Positions 1 to 8,722 of a stretch of 35,060 bases of DNA are shown here, piece after piece (positions within the stretch are counted from its first letter, which is position 1; each line of letters begins with the position of its first letter). Below the pieces are notes generated by a model. It searched no databases, was not told where the DNA came from, and worked only from the letters and a program-made list of their open reading frames with translations. The DNA lies in the NCBI GenBank assembly GCA_903826715.1, contig CAIKFN010000125.1:1-35060 (forward strand), given 5' to 3'. Source of the stretch: an uncultured Actinomycetes bacterium. Its GTDB lineage: Bacteria; Actinomycetota; Acidimicrobiia; Acidimicrobiales; RAAP-2. Position numbers and translations under genes: made by a program.

Positions 1-107
1 AGCCGCTGTAACAACTCTTCTGGGAGCCGGACACTGATCAACTGACTTGCCGGTCTCCCACTGTTCCGGGAGCTTGCTTCGAAATACTTTGATGGTTTTG
101 TAGACAT
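1..107 (-). CDS. Ribbon-helix-helix (CopG/antitoxin-like) protein, N-terminal part only (runs off the window)
   Basis: Hand translation of the reverse complement gives MSTKPSKYFEASSRNSGRPASQLISVRLPEELLQRL..., with the ISVRLPEELL pattern of an RHH beta strand plus helix; frame is open to the window edge. Confidence 0.6.
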   Translation of the reverse strand, partial: MSTKPSKYFEASSRNSGRPASQLISVRLPEELLQR

Positions 108-113
108 GTAGAC

Positions 114-137
114 ATTGTAATACGTTTGTATTACAAT
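114..137. promoter_or_regulatory. Perfect inverted repeat ATTGTAATAC-GTTT-GTATTACAAT, candidate operator
   Basis: 10-bp perfect arms at 114-123 and 128-137 with a 4-bp spacer, immediately upstream of the RHH start codon. Confidence 0.6.
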
Positions 138-164
138 TGCAACTACTCTCGAATTCTTCGGTTT

Positions 165-503
165 CTAATGATCACCGAGACGTGTTGTCGGGTCATAATC
201 AATCTCATCGAGAGCTACGTCACCATGAATCAACATGTGAGTTAGTGACGTCGTTGGGACCCACACCTCTTTTATCTCATCCCAAGTGTCTTCGAAGCCT
301 TCTCCGCTTCTATAGAAATCAAGTGGTGTCTCTTTGCCATCCAATGAAACCGTCTGGAAGTATCGAGGTCTCTGAATTTGATCATATATCCGGGTAGAGA
401 TTTCGTTGATTTGCTCTGGCGTCATGTTCTCTAAATCACTCGGTAGTTTTGCCATGTACAGTTTCTGCTCCTTTTCGGGTTCTAGAGACTCATTCTTCGT
501 CAT
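165..503 (-). CDS. Small uncharacterised protein (112 aa), paralog of the 2223-2456 product
   Basis: ORF; TAATG overlap with upstream gene at 503; shares the pattern Y/F-Q-x-V-S-x-D-G ... W-x-P ... D-Y-x-P with the 2223-2456 product. Confidence 0.65.
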   Translation of the reverse strand: MTKNESLEPEKEQKLYMAKLPSDLENMTPEQINEISTRIYDQIQRPRYFQTVSLDGKETPLDFYRSGEGFEDTWDEIKEVWVPTTSLTHMLIHGDVALDEIDYDPTTRLGDH

Positions 504-1375
504 TACTGTGGCTCCGTCGATGCAGGCAGTACCTGAATAACTTGCGTAACTGGTGCTGCTCCGGGCTGACTGATCGTTACCGAACAGCTATTGCCTGTGA
601 AGGTAATAGCTGTGCCATCTGAACTACATGATCCAGACGCGGTGACCGTGATTGGGCCTGCTTCAGGTGTTCCTGCCGCGAATGTTGGGGTGTAGATAGA
701 GTTCCCAGAATTATCAACAACAACATTTGAAGCGCTTGGCACTGCTGTGAACGAAAGGGTGTTTGGCGCATAAACAACAGATGTAGGCATGCTGTAATCA
801 GTTGTTGCTGTAGGCAGCTGACAGCTCTGACCCAAATCAGGAATATGGCCGAGAACGCTGCACCAGATGATTCCATTATCGGCATAGTCAGATCCGTTAG
901 GAGTAGCAGGAGTCACTGGTGGCGTAGCAACAGGTGCTGGAGTCGACTGAGGTGCAGGCGCGCTCACAACCGGAGGGCTCACCACGGGTGCTGGAGTAGT
1001 TACCACTGGCACTGGAGTTTCAGATACTGACGCCACTGGAGCAGTCTGTGTCACCGGTGCTGCTGATGTTGGAATAGCGACAGCACTGGCTGCAGCCGGA
1101 GAGCTCTCTACCGTCGGTTCAGTAACTGGAGGCGCAGTTTGAACAATTGGTGTTGCAGTAACAATTGGTGCTGGATGGTTCATCCCAACATTCGTTAGGT
1201 AAAACTCAGCAAGTGTTGCGGACATCGTTACTGGTACGTATGTATTTAGTGAATGTGCAACAACAGTTTTGAGCGGTGTTGCCTTATGAATACCTGATCC
1301 TGCATACGCTGGAGATCCTAGAAATAGCAGGGCCAACGAGAGGCCAGTAATAAATACGCTTTTCTTGCTATTCAT
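503..1375 (-). CDS. Secreted protein with signal peptide and Pro/Ala/Val/Thr-rich low-complexity region
   Basis: N-terminus MNSKKSVFITGLSLALLFLGSPAYAG resembles a Sec signal; central PVVTTPAPVVSPPVVSAPAPQSTPAPVATPP. Confidence 0.75.
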   Translation of the reverse strand: MNSKKSVFITGLSLALLFLGSPAYAGSGIHKATPLKTVVAHSLNTYVPVTMSATLAEFYLTNVGMNHPAPIVTATPIVQTAPPVTEPTVESSPAAASAVAIPTSAAPVTQTAPVASVSETPVPVVTTPAPVVSPPVVSAPAPQSTPAPVATPPVTPATPNGSDYADNGIIWCSVLGHIPDLGQSCQLPTATTDYSMPTSVVYAPNTLSFTAVPSASNVVVDNSGNSIYTPTFAAGTPEAGPITVTASGSCSSDGTAITFTGNSCSVTISQPGAAPVTQVIQVLPASTEPQ

Positions 1376-1898
1376 TAGTTAATCCTTCCTCATCATTAAT
1401 CGGAATTGAATCACTTTCTTCAATGTACACCCGTGTTTCAGCTCTGTACTGATCTCTACAGGTGTTCTCTGGAATGTTCATCTCCCACGTCTGAATCACT
1501 ACTGGATTAGATGGAGCCTCACCAAGAACATCTGTTATGACCTGCTTCATCATTTTGATGAGCTCGATGAGTTCTGCAACATTTGCTGCCTCAAAGGTCC
1601 AGTTCGGGTTCAAGTACTCAACTGGTTCGCTAAAGCCCAGCTGCAGCAGTTGCTCTTCTGCAACAGGGCTCAGCGCTACTGAGTCTCCAATGTTGAGGTT
1701 AGAGATAACTTCTCCAATTACGTGGCCATTTGAATCAGACCAGAACTGAACGTACCGGTGATCTTCAAATTCAGCAAGAGCAATGTGATTCTTGCCAGTC
1801 GTGGCCAACGCTCCAAGCAGCTCTGGCATGTTGGTCAAGAATGACTGGACCGTTGACGTAACTCCATTTTTGTAACCTGAAAGTTCAATATTTCCCAT
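1368..1898 (-). CDS. TY-Chap/YbjN-like (T3SS-chaperone-fold type) protein
   Basis: Pattern HRYVQFWSDSNGHVIGEVISNLNIG...LSPVAEEQLLQLGFSEP...NW resembles actinobacterial TY-Chap domains; overlaps the next gene by 8 bp. Confidence 0.6.
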   Translation of the reverse strand: MGNIELSGYKNGVTSTVQSFLTNMPELLGALATTGKNHIALAEFEDHRYVQFWSDSNGHVIGEVISNLNIGDSVALSPVAEEQLLQLGFSEPVEYLNPNWTFEAANVAELIELIKMMKQVITDVLGEAPSNPVVIQTWEMNIPENTCRDQYRAETRVYIEESDSIPINDEEGLTNE

Positions 1899-1987
1899 AC
1901 AACAACCGTACAGATGGGGTGTGACATTACATTTAGTACTTGTTAGCCATTACTCTTGGATTTACGTGCAACTCAGAATGGAGTCAC

Positions 1988-2146
1988 ATGAACGTACCGT
2001 GCATTCCTCAACAAACTCCCTGTGGGTGTGGGACGCCAAGATTCCAAGATCAGACTTGCCCATTCTGCAACACTCAAAATCTTGTTTGCTGGGCGGCAAT
2101 GGTGTACCAGTGTTCAAGGTGTGGAGCTCCGAACTCAACTTCATAG
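1988..2146 (+). CDS. Zinc-ribbon microprotein (about 52 aa)
   Basis: MNVPCIPQQTPCGCGTPRFQDQTCPFCNTQNLVCWAAMVYQCSRCGAPNSTS: CxC, CPFC and CSRC motifs. Start chosen inside the 1940-2146 ORF. Confidence 0.5.
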   Translation: MNVPCIPQQTPCGCGTPRFQDQTCPFCNTQNLVCWAAMVYQCSRCGAPNSTS

Positions 2147-2222
2147 TTTTTGCATTAGCAAGTTTGACTATATGTCACACTCCCCCGTCATACTTATGTT
2201 GTCTAAGAAAGGACTTCATAGG

Positions 2223-2456
2223 ATGAGGGACGAAAAACCAAACTACGTTTATTACCAAGTTGTTTCTATTGACGGAACACCAAGAGCATATTTTCGAACA
2301 ATTGATGGATACAAAAAACCTGAGTATTGGGACTACACTCATCAAACCTGGCTCCCAAGTGACTCGTTTATTTCATATCATGCCAAGGGAGACCCATTCC
2401 TTGAAAGGCTTGACTACAACCCAAAGGATAAATCCTCGGACAATTCTGAAGGCTAA
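2223..2456 (+). CDS. Small uncharacterised protein, paralog of the 165-503 product
   Basis: MRDEKPNYVYYQVVSIDGTPRAYFRTIDGYKKPEYWDYTHQTWLPSDSFISYHAKGDPFLERLDYNPKDK aligns with the 165-503 product; AAAGGA upstream of the start. Confidence 0.6.
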   Translation: MRDEKPNYVYYQVVSIDGTPRAYFRTIDGYKKPEYWDYTHQTWLPSDSFISYHAKGDPFLERLDYNPKDKSSDNSEG

Positions 2457-2500
2457 TCGGTGTTTTGCTCCTCAGATTCCTCACCAGTATTTTTAAGAAT

Positions 2501-2935
2501 TTAAGAAGTGCTTTCAGAATCACTGGCGGGTGGAGTGCCCGGAAGATTTGATGCGATTGTTCCATCACACCAATGAAGCTCTTCGACAACTTGGTATCGA
2601 TTTGGCTTATCATGGTGATGAGTTCCAGCTGAATCTATAGTGCAATCTCGCCAAGACCAGAAAATATGATGATCGCCGTCGTAACAACAAGTCGAGCACC
2701 AAGGCATCTTGTTGGGAGCCAAACGTTGTTGACCACATTGATCGACCAAAGTGCACCAGTCTTCACCACTAAATCGTCTTGAGTGATCATTTGGGAGTGC
2801 AAAATCATGTGGGTTGCCAACTTCCTGTGCGGCCATTTCGATTTTTGCATTCGTGAGAAAGTCTTCTCCCTCACGGCCAAGCATCGCCTGCACGAGATTA
2901 TCGTGAAAACACTTTTGATCTAAACACCTTGCCAT
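2501..2935 (-). CDS. Hypothetical Cys/His-rich protein
   Basis: 144-aa ORF with several Cys/His (WCSTCCYDGDHHIFWSWRDC); followed upstream by an AT-rich intergenic region. No family recognised. Confidence 0.45.
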   Translation of the reverse strand: MARCLDQKCFHDNLVQAMLGREGEDFLTNAKIEMAAQEVGNPHDFALPNDHSRRFSGEDWCTLVDQCGQQRLAPNKMPWCSTCCYDGDHHIFWSWRDCTIDSAGTHHHDKPNRYQVVEELHWCDGTIASNLPGTPPASDSESTS

Positions 2936-3066
2936 ATGTTTCCTCTCACTTTTGCTTAAATAAAATCAATTGAGTTAAATGAAATTTATTATTTCTAAAA
3001 CTAAAACTGAGTAATTAAATCGGAAGTAAAATTATCATCATAAATCATTACTGAAAAATAGCCAAT

Positions 3067-3918
3067 TTAGCAAGGGCTCCATCGGGCGTTTGGAACCCAG
3101 CCAAATAAGACGACTTCGGTGTCTTCTGGAGTTTCACCGAGATCTGCTGCCCACGAGTACATAGCGTAGAGATAGCGACCATATTCAGTGGCATTTTCCG
3201 TTCCACCCTTTATTAGAACGCCAAGATTTGCCGCAAGCCATTTTGAAACAATGCTGTCAAAAACCAATGCACGGTGCCTATTTGGAACATCCGAGAAAAA
3301 GAACAAGTCTTTGGTCGAAAAAGCAGATCCCAATCCATCAAGCCTCAGCCTTGAATGTCGAGGAGCAAATTCCTTAAAGGCGGGAATGATTCCTTGACTT
3401 CGAAGCAATTGAGCGGCGAGTTGTAATGAGATGGGCGCGTTCATGGTCAACAGGTGATTATTGGTTCGAAATGGCCCAAAGCCAGCCTTTCCGAATCCCC
3501 ACATCATTGAAATGAGATGGGCGTCAAATGCATTATTTGGTGAAAGGTGCGCAAGACTGCCCAGGCTTGTTGCATGGTCACGATCGATCATCGTCCAGGA
3601 ACGACCATTGGAACAGCGTATTACAGGGCACCCAGCCAAGAGTGCTGGAACAGTTGGAAACGTCGGGCTCCATAAATTGATGTCGACTGGGCTTGCAAAC
3701 TGAGGAGGACGACCCTGAGCGACCCAGGATGCATGCTGGACAGCTAATTGTCTTGGTACAAACTGAGAGAATGCTGTTGTAAAATTTAACTGGCATTTAT
3801 GGCAAACATGCATTGCATTTCCAGCTGCGGTCATTGCCTTATGAGCGCTACACAATGACTTTGCACAAAAAGAACATTCACTGATCTTGATACCTGAACA
3901 GTTGGTTTCATCACACAT
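3067..3918 (-). CDS. N-terminal zinc finger plus region resembling OGG-fold DNA glycosylase
   Basis: N-terminal CDETNCSGIKISECSFCAKSLCSAHKA...CHKCQ; C-terminal MWGFGKAGFGPFRTNNHL ... RLRLDGLGSAFSTKDLFFF ... ALVFDSIVSKWLAANLG resembles actinobacterial OGG-like proteins (recalled, not searched). Confidence 0.6.
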   Translation of the reverse strand: MCDETNCSGIKISECSFCAKSLCSAHKAMTAAGNAMHVCHKCQLNFTTAFSQFVPRQLAVQHASWVAQGRPPQFASPVDINLWSPTFPTVPALLAGCPVIRCSNGRSWTMIDRDHATSLGSLAHLSPNNAFDAHLISMMWGFGKAGFGPFRTNNHLLTMNAPISLQLAAQLLRSQGIIPAFKEFAPRHSRLRLDGLGSAFSTKDLFFFSDVPNRHRALVFDSIVSKWLAANLGVLIKGGTENATEYGRYLYAMYSWAADLGETPEDTEVVLFGWVPNARWSPC

Positions 3919-3930
3919 TATAAAATCCTC

Positions 3931-4824
3931 CTAACTGCATTGCAGTACAACCCAAACACGTCTGAAATCTTTTTTAGCAAAATCAAGACGGTGAATTATG
4001 AAATAAATCTTCCCGCAGTCTCCCCACATCATTTCTTCTGTTCCACCTCTGTAGTCTGAACCAAACTGAGCCAGAAGTACCCAGTCTTTCGGATCACTGC
4101 GTACGTCACTTGATATGTTATCTAAGTTTTCTGGCTCTGCGGACCGAGCAGCATCAATTTCCTTCAGAGTTGCTCTGTAGCCCTCACTCAAGGGATCTCT
4201 CGACTGGATTCTGTCTGCAAATCCAAACAACCAGTGATCACTTCTTATATGGCTACTCCAACCATAAGAATATTCATAGCCTGTATCGTCATCAACATCA
4301 AAGGAATCCCAGTCAACGTCAGAATACGTTGGCAGCATCAGTTCGGGGATAAATGAAACCTTTTTTTCTTTTGTAATTATCTTGTAACTATCCCAAACAT
4401 CTTTGATGTATTTCTTGATTACTTTGGCCTTCGGCGGGATAAGTGAATTATCTTCAACAAAAATAACTTGAGCTGCTCCTGCATTCGTTTTGCTGAATCC
4501 CCACGATTGTTTGCTGTCGTAAAAGAAGAACAAAACTCCTTTTGACGGAAGACCAAGCTCCTTTGCATTTGGAATTTCACTTAAATCCATTTGTGCAATG
4601 AATGCCATCGGTTCACCCTGATAAATAGGCCACTCTATGTCGCTAGGCAGATTCGGGAATCCACCAATCTTGCTAATAACTTCAGCAGATTTAGCTTTTG
4701 TCGCGCTTACCATTTGAATAGACCACTTTGCATTATCGAGGATTTCGTCGACGAATACTTTGTCTAGACCGCCCCATTGAAAATTATTCTTCAATGCCTT
4801 TTTCGCTTTGGTTGTATTTAGCAT
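3931..4824 (-). CDS. DUF1963 (YwqG-like) protein
   Basis: KIGGFPNLPSDIEWPIYQGEPMAFIAQMDLSEIP ... GVLFFFYD is typical of DUF1963. Confidence 0.85.
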   Translation of the reverse strand: MLNTTKAKKALKNNFQWGGLDKVFVDEILDNAKWSIQMVSATKAKSAEVISKIGGFPNLPSDIEWPIYQGEPMAFIAQMDLSEIPNAKELGLPSKGVLFFFYDSKQSWGFSKTNAGAAQVIFVEDNSLIPPKAKVIKKYIKDVWDSYKIITKEKKVSFIPELMLPTYSDVDWDSFDVDDDTGYEYSYGWSSHIRSDHWLFGFADRIQSRDPLSEGYRATLKEIDAARSAEPENLDNISSDVRSDPKDWVLLAQFGSDYRGGTEEMMWGDCGKIYFIIHRLDFAKKDFRRVWVVLQCS

Positions 4825-4858
4825 GCGTCAGACCTCGAATATTTCAGAAATTCACTCA

Positions 4859-5260
4859 TTAGCAATCAACCTCTTCTCTTGGAAAAAATTCATCTCCGGA
4901 TTCAGGAAGCATGTGTCCATAAACTCGACCTGGAACTGTCCCCCTGTACCAAACAACTCTCCCCTGGCCTTCAAGCCAGTCAACCTTCTCGTTCGAACCA
5001 ATCATTCCATCGATAGCGCGATCGCCTGCGAAATGTTCACCATTCTTGGTAATCGAGGTCTGTAGTCCAAGGCGACTCAGTCTTTCGTCCCAATGATCCC
5101 ATCCTTCAGACATTGAACACCACATCATTAGGTTGTCGTCCTCCCAGAATGATGGATTCTCAAGTTTTAGGTTTTCTAGCTCTTCCAGAAGTACAGGACT
5201 TTTTCTCCTAAGTGCAGGTTTCGCAATTATGTAACTCGTGAATGATGTTAAGAGGGCCAT
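4859..5260 (-). CDS. Hypothetical protein
   Basis: 133-aa ORF starting at the stop of the upstream gene (1-bp overlap), implying an operon. Confidence 0.55.
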   Translation of the reverse strand: MALLTSFTSYIIAKPALRRKSPVLLEELENLKLENPSFWEDDNLMMWCSMSEGWDHWDERLSRLGLQTSITKNGEHFAGDRAIDGMIGSNEKVDWLEGQGRVVWYRGTVPGRVYGHMLPESGDEFFPREEVDC

Positions 5261-5727
5261 TAGAACTCACCTTCTTCGTTGGGTCCAGCATCAAAATCAG
5301 GGTCAATTGTTGTGCCACAGTTTCCACAGAACTTCTGCGCCATTGCAATTTCACCACAGACATTGCACATTGGAGAGATGACTCCCATCGCGACTACAAA
5401 TTTCGCAAGCTGCTTCATCTTCTTTGCGCGAACGTAAACCTTGATTGTCTCGTTAATCCTTGAATCGTCAAACACAGCAATAAGGCCCTTCTCGGGCCAA
5501 GTGAAACATACCGTTGTTTGGCGAAACTGGTCAACATGAGACGCAACCAACTTTCTATCCGGATTAAACAATTCAGCTTTCGCAAGTGCAGCTGAAGCAG
5601 ATGGCATAAACATCACCATGCTGTGCTTGCCGGCAGATGAATTTTTAACTAATTTCATTATCTGCTTGCGACGTTTCTTATCCAGCGCACTGAGCGCTGG
5701 GAACCTGTAGTTGTTTTCATAACTCAT
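5260..5727 (-). CDS. Protein with C-terminal zinc ribbon
   Basis: C-terminal MCNVCGEIAMAQKFCGNCGTTI (two CxxC pairs). Confidence 0.7.
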   Translation of the reverse strand: MSYENNYRFPALSALDKKRRKQIMKLVKNSSAGKHSMVMFMPSASAALAKAELFNPDRKLVASHVDQFRQTTVCFTWPEKGLIAVFDDSRINETIKVYVRAKKMKQLAKFVVAMGVISPMCNVCGEIAMAQKFCGNCGTTIDPDFDAGPNEEGEF

Positions 5728-5881
5728 TGTTGAATCTTTCTTCTAAAAACTAAAAGCCACTTTGACTAGTTGACTGACCTCATTTTGATAGTACGTGGCC
5801 TAAATGATCCTTGCCCTAAAGCGTGTGATGAATAAATGATATTTGTGCAAAAAGCCTGGAATTAAGGGGAAATCTTCTTTC

Positions 5882-7015
5882 TTAGAGGTAGGTTCCAATT
5901 GTTTCAACCTTCTCAGTGGTCATTGACTTTGTTTCGCCGAGCTGAACAAAGATTTCAGCGAGGCTCATCTCACTCTTAGCCGGCCCAAATTCACCCAAGC
6001 GCTCTGAGGCTTCGCTCACAGTGAACTTTCCAAATTCCACCTTCTGCAGTGTGCGACCGGGACGAAGTAGTGCTGGGTCCAGCGTTGACATCTGGCTGTT
6101 GGTTGAAATAAGAACCATAATTGACTTCGAGCTAGCAAGAAGTCCGTCTCCCATAGAAAGAAGACGACCAAGTCCTCCAGAGCGTGTACCAGAGACCACA
6201 TCGTCCGGCACATCTTCGAGCACCAGAACAAGAGTCTTATCACGAGGAGCAGAATCGATCAATCGAACTAAGTAACTAGTCCTCCCATCGCCGAAGAGCA
6301 TTTCTGGGTCTGCAATAACTGCAAACTTGGCCCATGGCTCCCACTCAGTGATCAAGGCTTGTGTAAAACGAGTCTTTCCAGTTCCTGGAGTTCCTTGAAA
6401 AATGACAAGGCGTGGATCACTGGACTCAACATCACGCTTGTATGTTGCCAACTTCTCCAGTTGAGCACGAGTCGCTTCAGGATAGTTCTTGGAAATGCCC
6501 CTCCAAGGAAGTGCTTTGGCTTTGGCATACGAAGGGTATTCCTGGTCGCTAAAGATCTTGTAGTTAATTTCCTTTTCCAAGTTTGGCTTGACCTGTAGTC
6601 CAATCGTGAGGCGCTCTACCATGTCTGTGCTGCGCTCCATAGAGGTTGAGCCAATGAAAACCTGAAGGGACGATGTGCCAATAACAATGTGCGCGTACCA
6701 CTCATCGAGCTTGCCTTGGATAAGCAAGAAGCGAACGCTTTCAGTTTTTAGTTCACGAATAATTTCTGAGTTAGGAAGAACAAAAGAAAGAGACTGATCT
6801 GTTACAGGCTTATTCACATCAAGATCAATGTTCGCAAACGCAAGGTGCTTAATAGTGCCTTCAGCGAATAGTTGAATAAACCCACCTTTAATAACATCAT
6901 CGGGATCGGTCTTGCGCTCAATTGCGTCAAGACTTACGCGAAACTTCGTGTCTATTTCAGTGCTGTTAGTAAACAACTTCATGAAACTCTGATCTACATC
7001 CTTAACTGCTTCCAT
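5882..7015 (-). CDS. AAA+ ATPase with uncharacterised N-terminal domain (possibly DUF5925-like)
   Basis: Walker A GTPGTGKT, Walker B-like KTLVLVLEDV, ISTNSQMSTLDPALLRPGR (sensor 1/arginine-finger region). Confidence 0.85.
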   Translation of the reverse strand: MEAVKDVDQSFMKLFTNSTEIDTKFRVSLDAIERKTDPDDVIKGGFIQLFAEGTIKHLAFANIDLDVNKPVTDQSLSFVLPNSEIIRELKTESVRFLLIQGKLDEWYAHIVIGTSSLQVFIGSTSMERSTDMVERLTIGLQVKPNLEKEINYKIFSDQEYPSYAKAKALPWRGISKNYPEATRAQLEKLATYKRDVESSDPRLVIFQGTPGTGKTRFTQALITEWEPWAKFAVIADPEMLFGDGRTSYLVRLIDSAPRDKTLVLVLEDVPDDVVSGTRSGGLGRLLSMGDGLLASSKSIMVLISTNSQMSTLDPALLRPGRTLQKVEFGKFTVSEASERLGEFGPAKSEMSLAEIFVQLGETKSMTTEKVETIGTYL

Positions 7016-7038
7016 ACCTGCCCGCTCCTCTTCTTCTT

Positions 7039-7056
7039 GCTAGGCGACGACCTAGC
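7039..7056. promoter_or_regulatory. Inverted repeat GCTAGG-CGACGA-CCTAGC between divergent operons
   Basis: Perfect 6-bp arms, 6-bp spacer, 24 bp upstream of the AAA+ start codon. Confidence 0.4.
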
Positions 7057-7238
7057 GACATGTGGGAGTTTTAAATTACGACCGGGGTGTGACATGAAAG
7101 TGGATGCTCACCAACTACCGCATATGTAGGGCTTTTGGTGAATTACGACTTAAAAGTCATGTTTCCAGGGGGCGGTGTCACAGGCCACCGGCATACTGGA
7201 TACAACGACCTGCGGGAAGAAAAAGTTAGGAGTAGATC

Positions 7239-7772
7239 ATGTCAATGCAACCAGGACCGTTCAATAATCAATCTTGGCAGCAACCTCCTTACGTCAACCA
7301 ACCATGGCAACAACCACCTTATGGTTATCAGCCATGGGTGCAACCTCCTAATTTCCGCCAACCACGAAGTGGCTTTGGGCAGCTAGAAAACATTCTGTTG
7401 CTACTCATTGGACTCAACTGGCTCAGCAAGCGCACTGTTGAAAAGAAGCGGCGTCCATTACTAGCGCAGGGCAACAGCATCGCAATCACTGTTGTTGATT
7501 TCACAATTCTTGACTACTCAACACTTCGTGTGTTCCTCTCTGCAACAAACCGCGGTGATCTAAACGGCGAGCGTGATTTTGAAATCTTTGTTGACGCTCA
7601 AATTAACGGTCATTCAACTGGTGACGGACGAATGAAAGGGACTATTCGCCTCGCAGCCCACGAACGTACAAATCAGTATTTAGACGTGTACGTTTCAAAC
7701 TCCCAGGCAGTCAATGTTCGCTTGCTTAACCAGGTTTCTTTAGTTCTAGACACAGAATGGAGCTCGAAATGA
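7239..7772 (+). CDS. Protein with N-terminal Q/P/W-rich repeats and C-terminal beta-rich-looking domain
   Basis: SWQQPPYVNQPWQQPPYGYQPWVQPPNF repeat followed by a hydrophobic segment LENILLLLIGLNWLS and a domain with LRVFLSATNRGDLNGERDFEIFVDAQINGHSTGDGRMKGTI. Confidence 0.75.
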   Translation: MSMQPGPFNNQSWQQPPYVNQPWQQPPYGYQPWVQPPNFRQPRSGFGQLENILLLLIGLNWLSKRTVEKKRRPLLAQGNSIAITVVDFTILDYSTLRVFLSATNRGDLNGERDFEIFVDAQINGHSTGDGRMKGTIRLAAHERTNQYLDVYVSNSQAVNVRLLNQVSLVLDTEWSSK

Positions 7773-8710
7773 GCAACGACACACTCGCATCAGACCAGCC
7801 ACAGAATGCAGAGCAAGCGCAACACAACCTGGTGGTTCTTTCATGCATCCTCAGTGGTGACTACGTGACGGGCATTTGGGCGGAGGACTTCTTTAATACT
7901 CGACCTTCAAGAAGTATTCGCAATCAAGCACTTGACCTACGCCTCAGAAGAAAAGCACACGAGCGTCTCAGGCAATTTGAACAAGCATTTGATGTAGCGA
8001 AACAAGAATTATCACTTTCAAAAACTATTGAGTATCCAATCTGGCGAGTGAGTAGCCTTCGCAGTGCTGGATACTTCTATCTACGCAATGGTCGACCAGA
8101 TCTAGCTCGTGACGCATTCAACGAAGCAATCGACACCACATCTCGGTTGGTGCGCCATGAAAATCAGATGTTGAGGGTGTGGATAGCGTACGAACGCTCC
8201 AAGTGCACACTGGCGAGCGTCGAATCAGACTTGGCTCTTGATGATCCCAATGCAGCTGTTAAGCACATTGAGCAATTTGAGACAGAACGAGAATATTTCT
8301 CCTACTGGAAGTCAAACCTCTTTCAGGCACGGGCACGACTAGCGGCCTACCAACAAAAGCACGGCCAAGATCTGACCCATGGTCAAACTGCGCACTACTG
8401 GCTAGATAGTTCACTTGAGGCTTCTAAAACAGTTGACGAGTGGAGTGGAACCATAAGCGTGCGCAATGAAATTCTTCATCTGTGCAACCGTGAAATAGAG
8501 AGTGTCTTTCACAAATCTCCAACACTCAACTATCCCAATAAGCATGTTTTATACAATCCCATTCGCCAAGCTCAAGCTCTGCGACTAAGAGCTGAACTGT
8601 CTCATAATGCATCAGACATTTCGAAATACACGCTAGAAGCACTAAAGATCGAAGACGAATTATTTCTCGACTGGCCCTACTACCGAGCCGAACTCTGGTT
8701 CCTCGCTTAA
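7769..8710 (+). CDS. Helical-repeat (TPR-like) protein
   Basis: ATGA overlap with the upstream stop; segments such as YPIWRVSSLRSAGYFYLRNGRPDLARDAFNEAIDTTSRL look like TPR. Confidence 0.65.
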   Translation: MSNDTLASDQPQNAEQAQHNLVVLSCILSGDYVTGIWAEDFFNTRPSRSIRNQALDLRLRRKAHERLRQFEQAFDVAKQELSLSKTIEYPIWRVSSLRSAGYFYLRNGRPDLARDAFNEAIDTTSRLVRHENQMLRVWIAYERSKCTLASVESDLALDDPNAAVKHIEQFETEREYFSYWKSNLFQARARLAAYQQKHGQDLTHGQTAHYWLDSSLEASKTVDEWSGTISVRNEILHLCNREIESVFHKSPTLNYPNKHVLYNPIRQAQALRLRAELSHNASDISKYTLEALKIEDELFLDWPYYRAELWFLA

Positions 8711-8722
8711 AGAAAGAAGAAA

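Noticed and set aside
137-397. Plus-strand ORF 137-397
   Set aside because: Antisense to the better supported 165-503 gene, begins inside the palindrome, low-complexity-free but no recognisable features.
577-1030. Overlapping ORFs 577-885 (-) and 845-1030 (+) in the P/A-rich gene
   Set aside because: Artefacts of repetitive codon usage in the secreted P/A-rich gene on the reverse strand.
7080-7238. Possible riboswitch-like leader with GGGGGCGGTGTCACAGGCCACCGGC upstream of 7239
   Set aside because: Contains some pairing potential (GGTG/CACC, GGCC) but no match to a riboswitch consensus I know; probably an ordinary leader.
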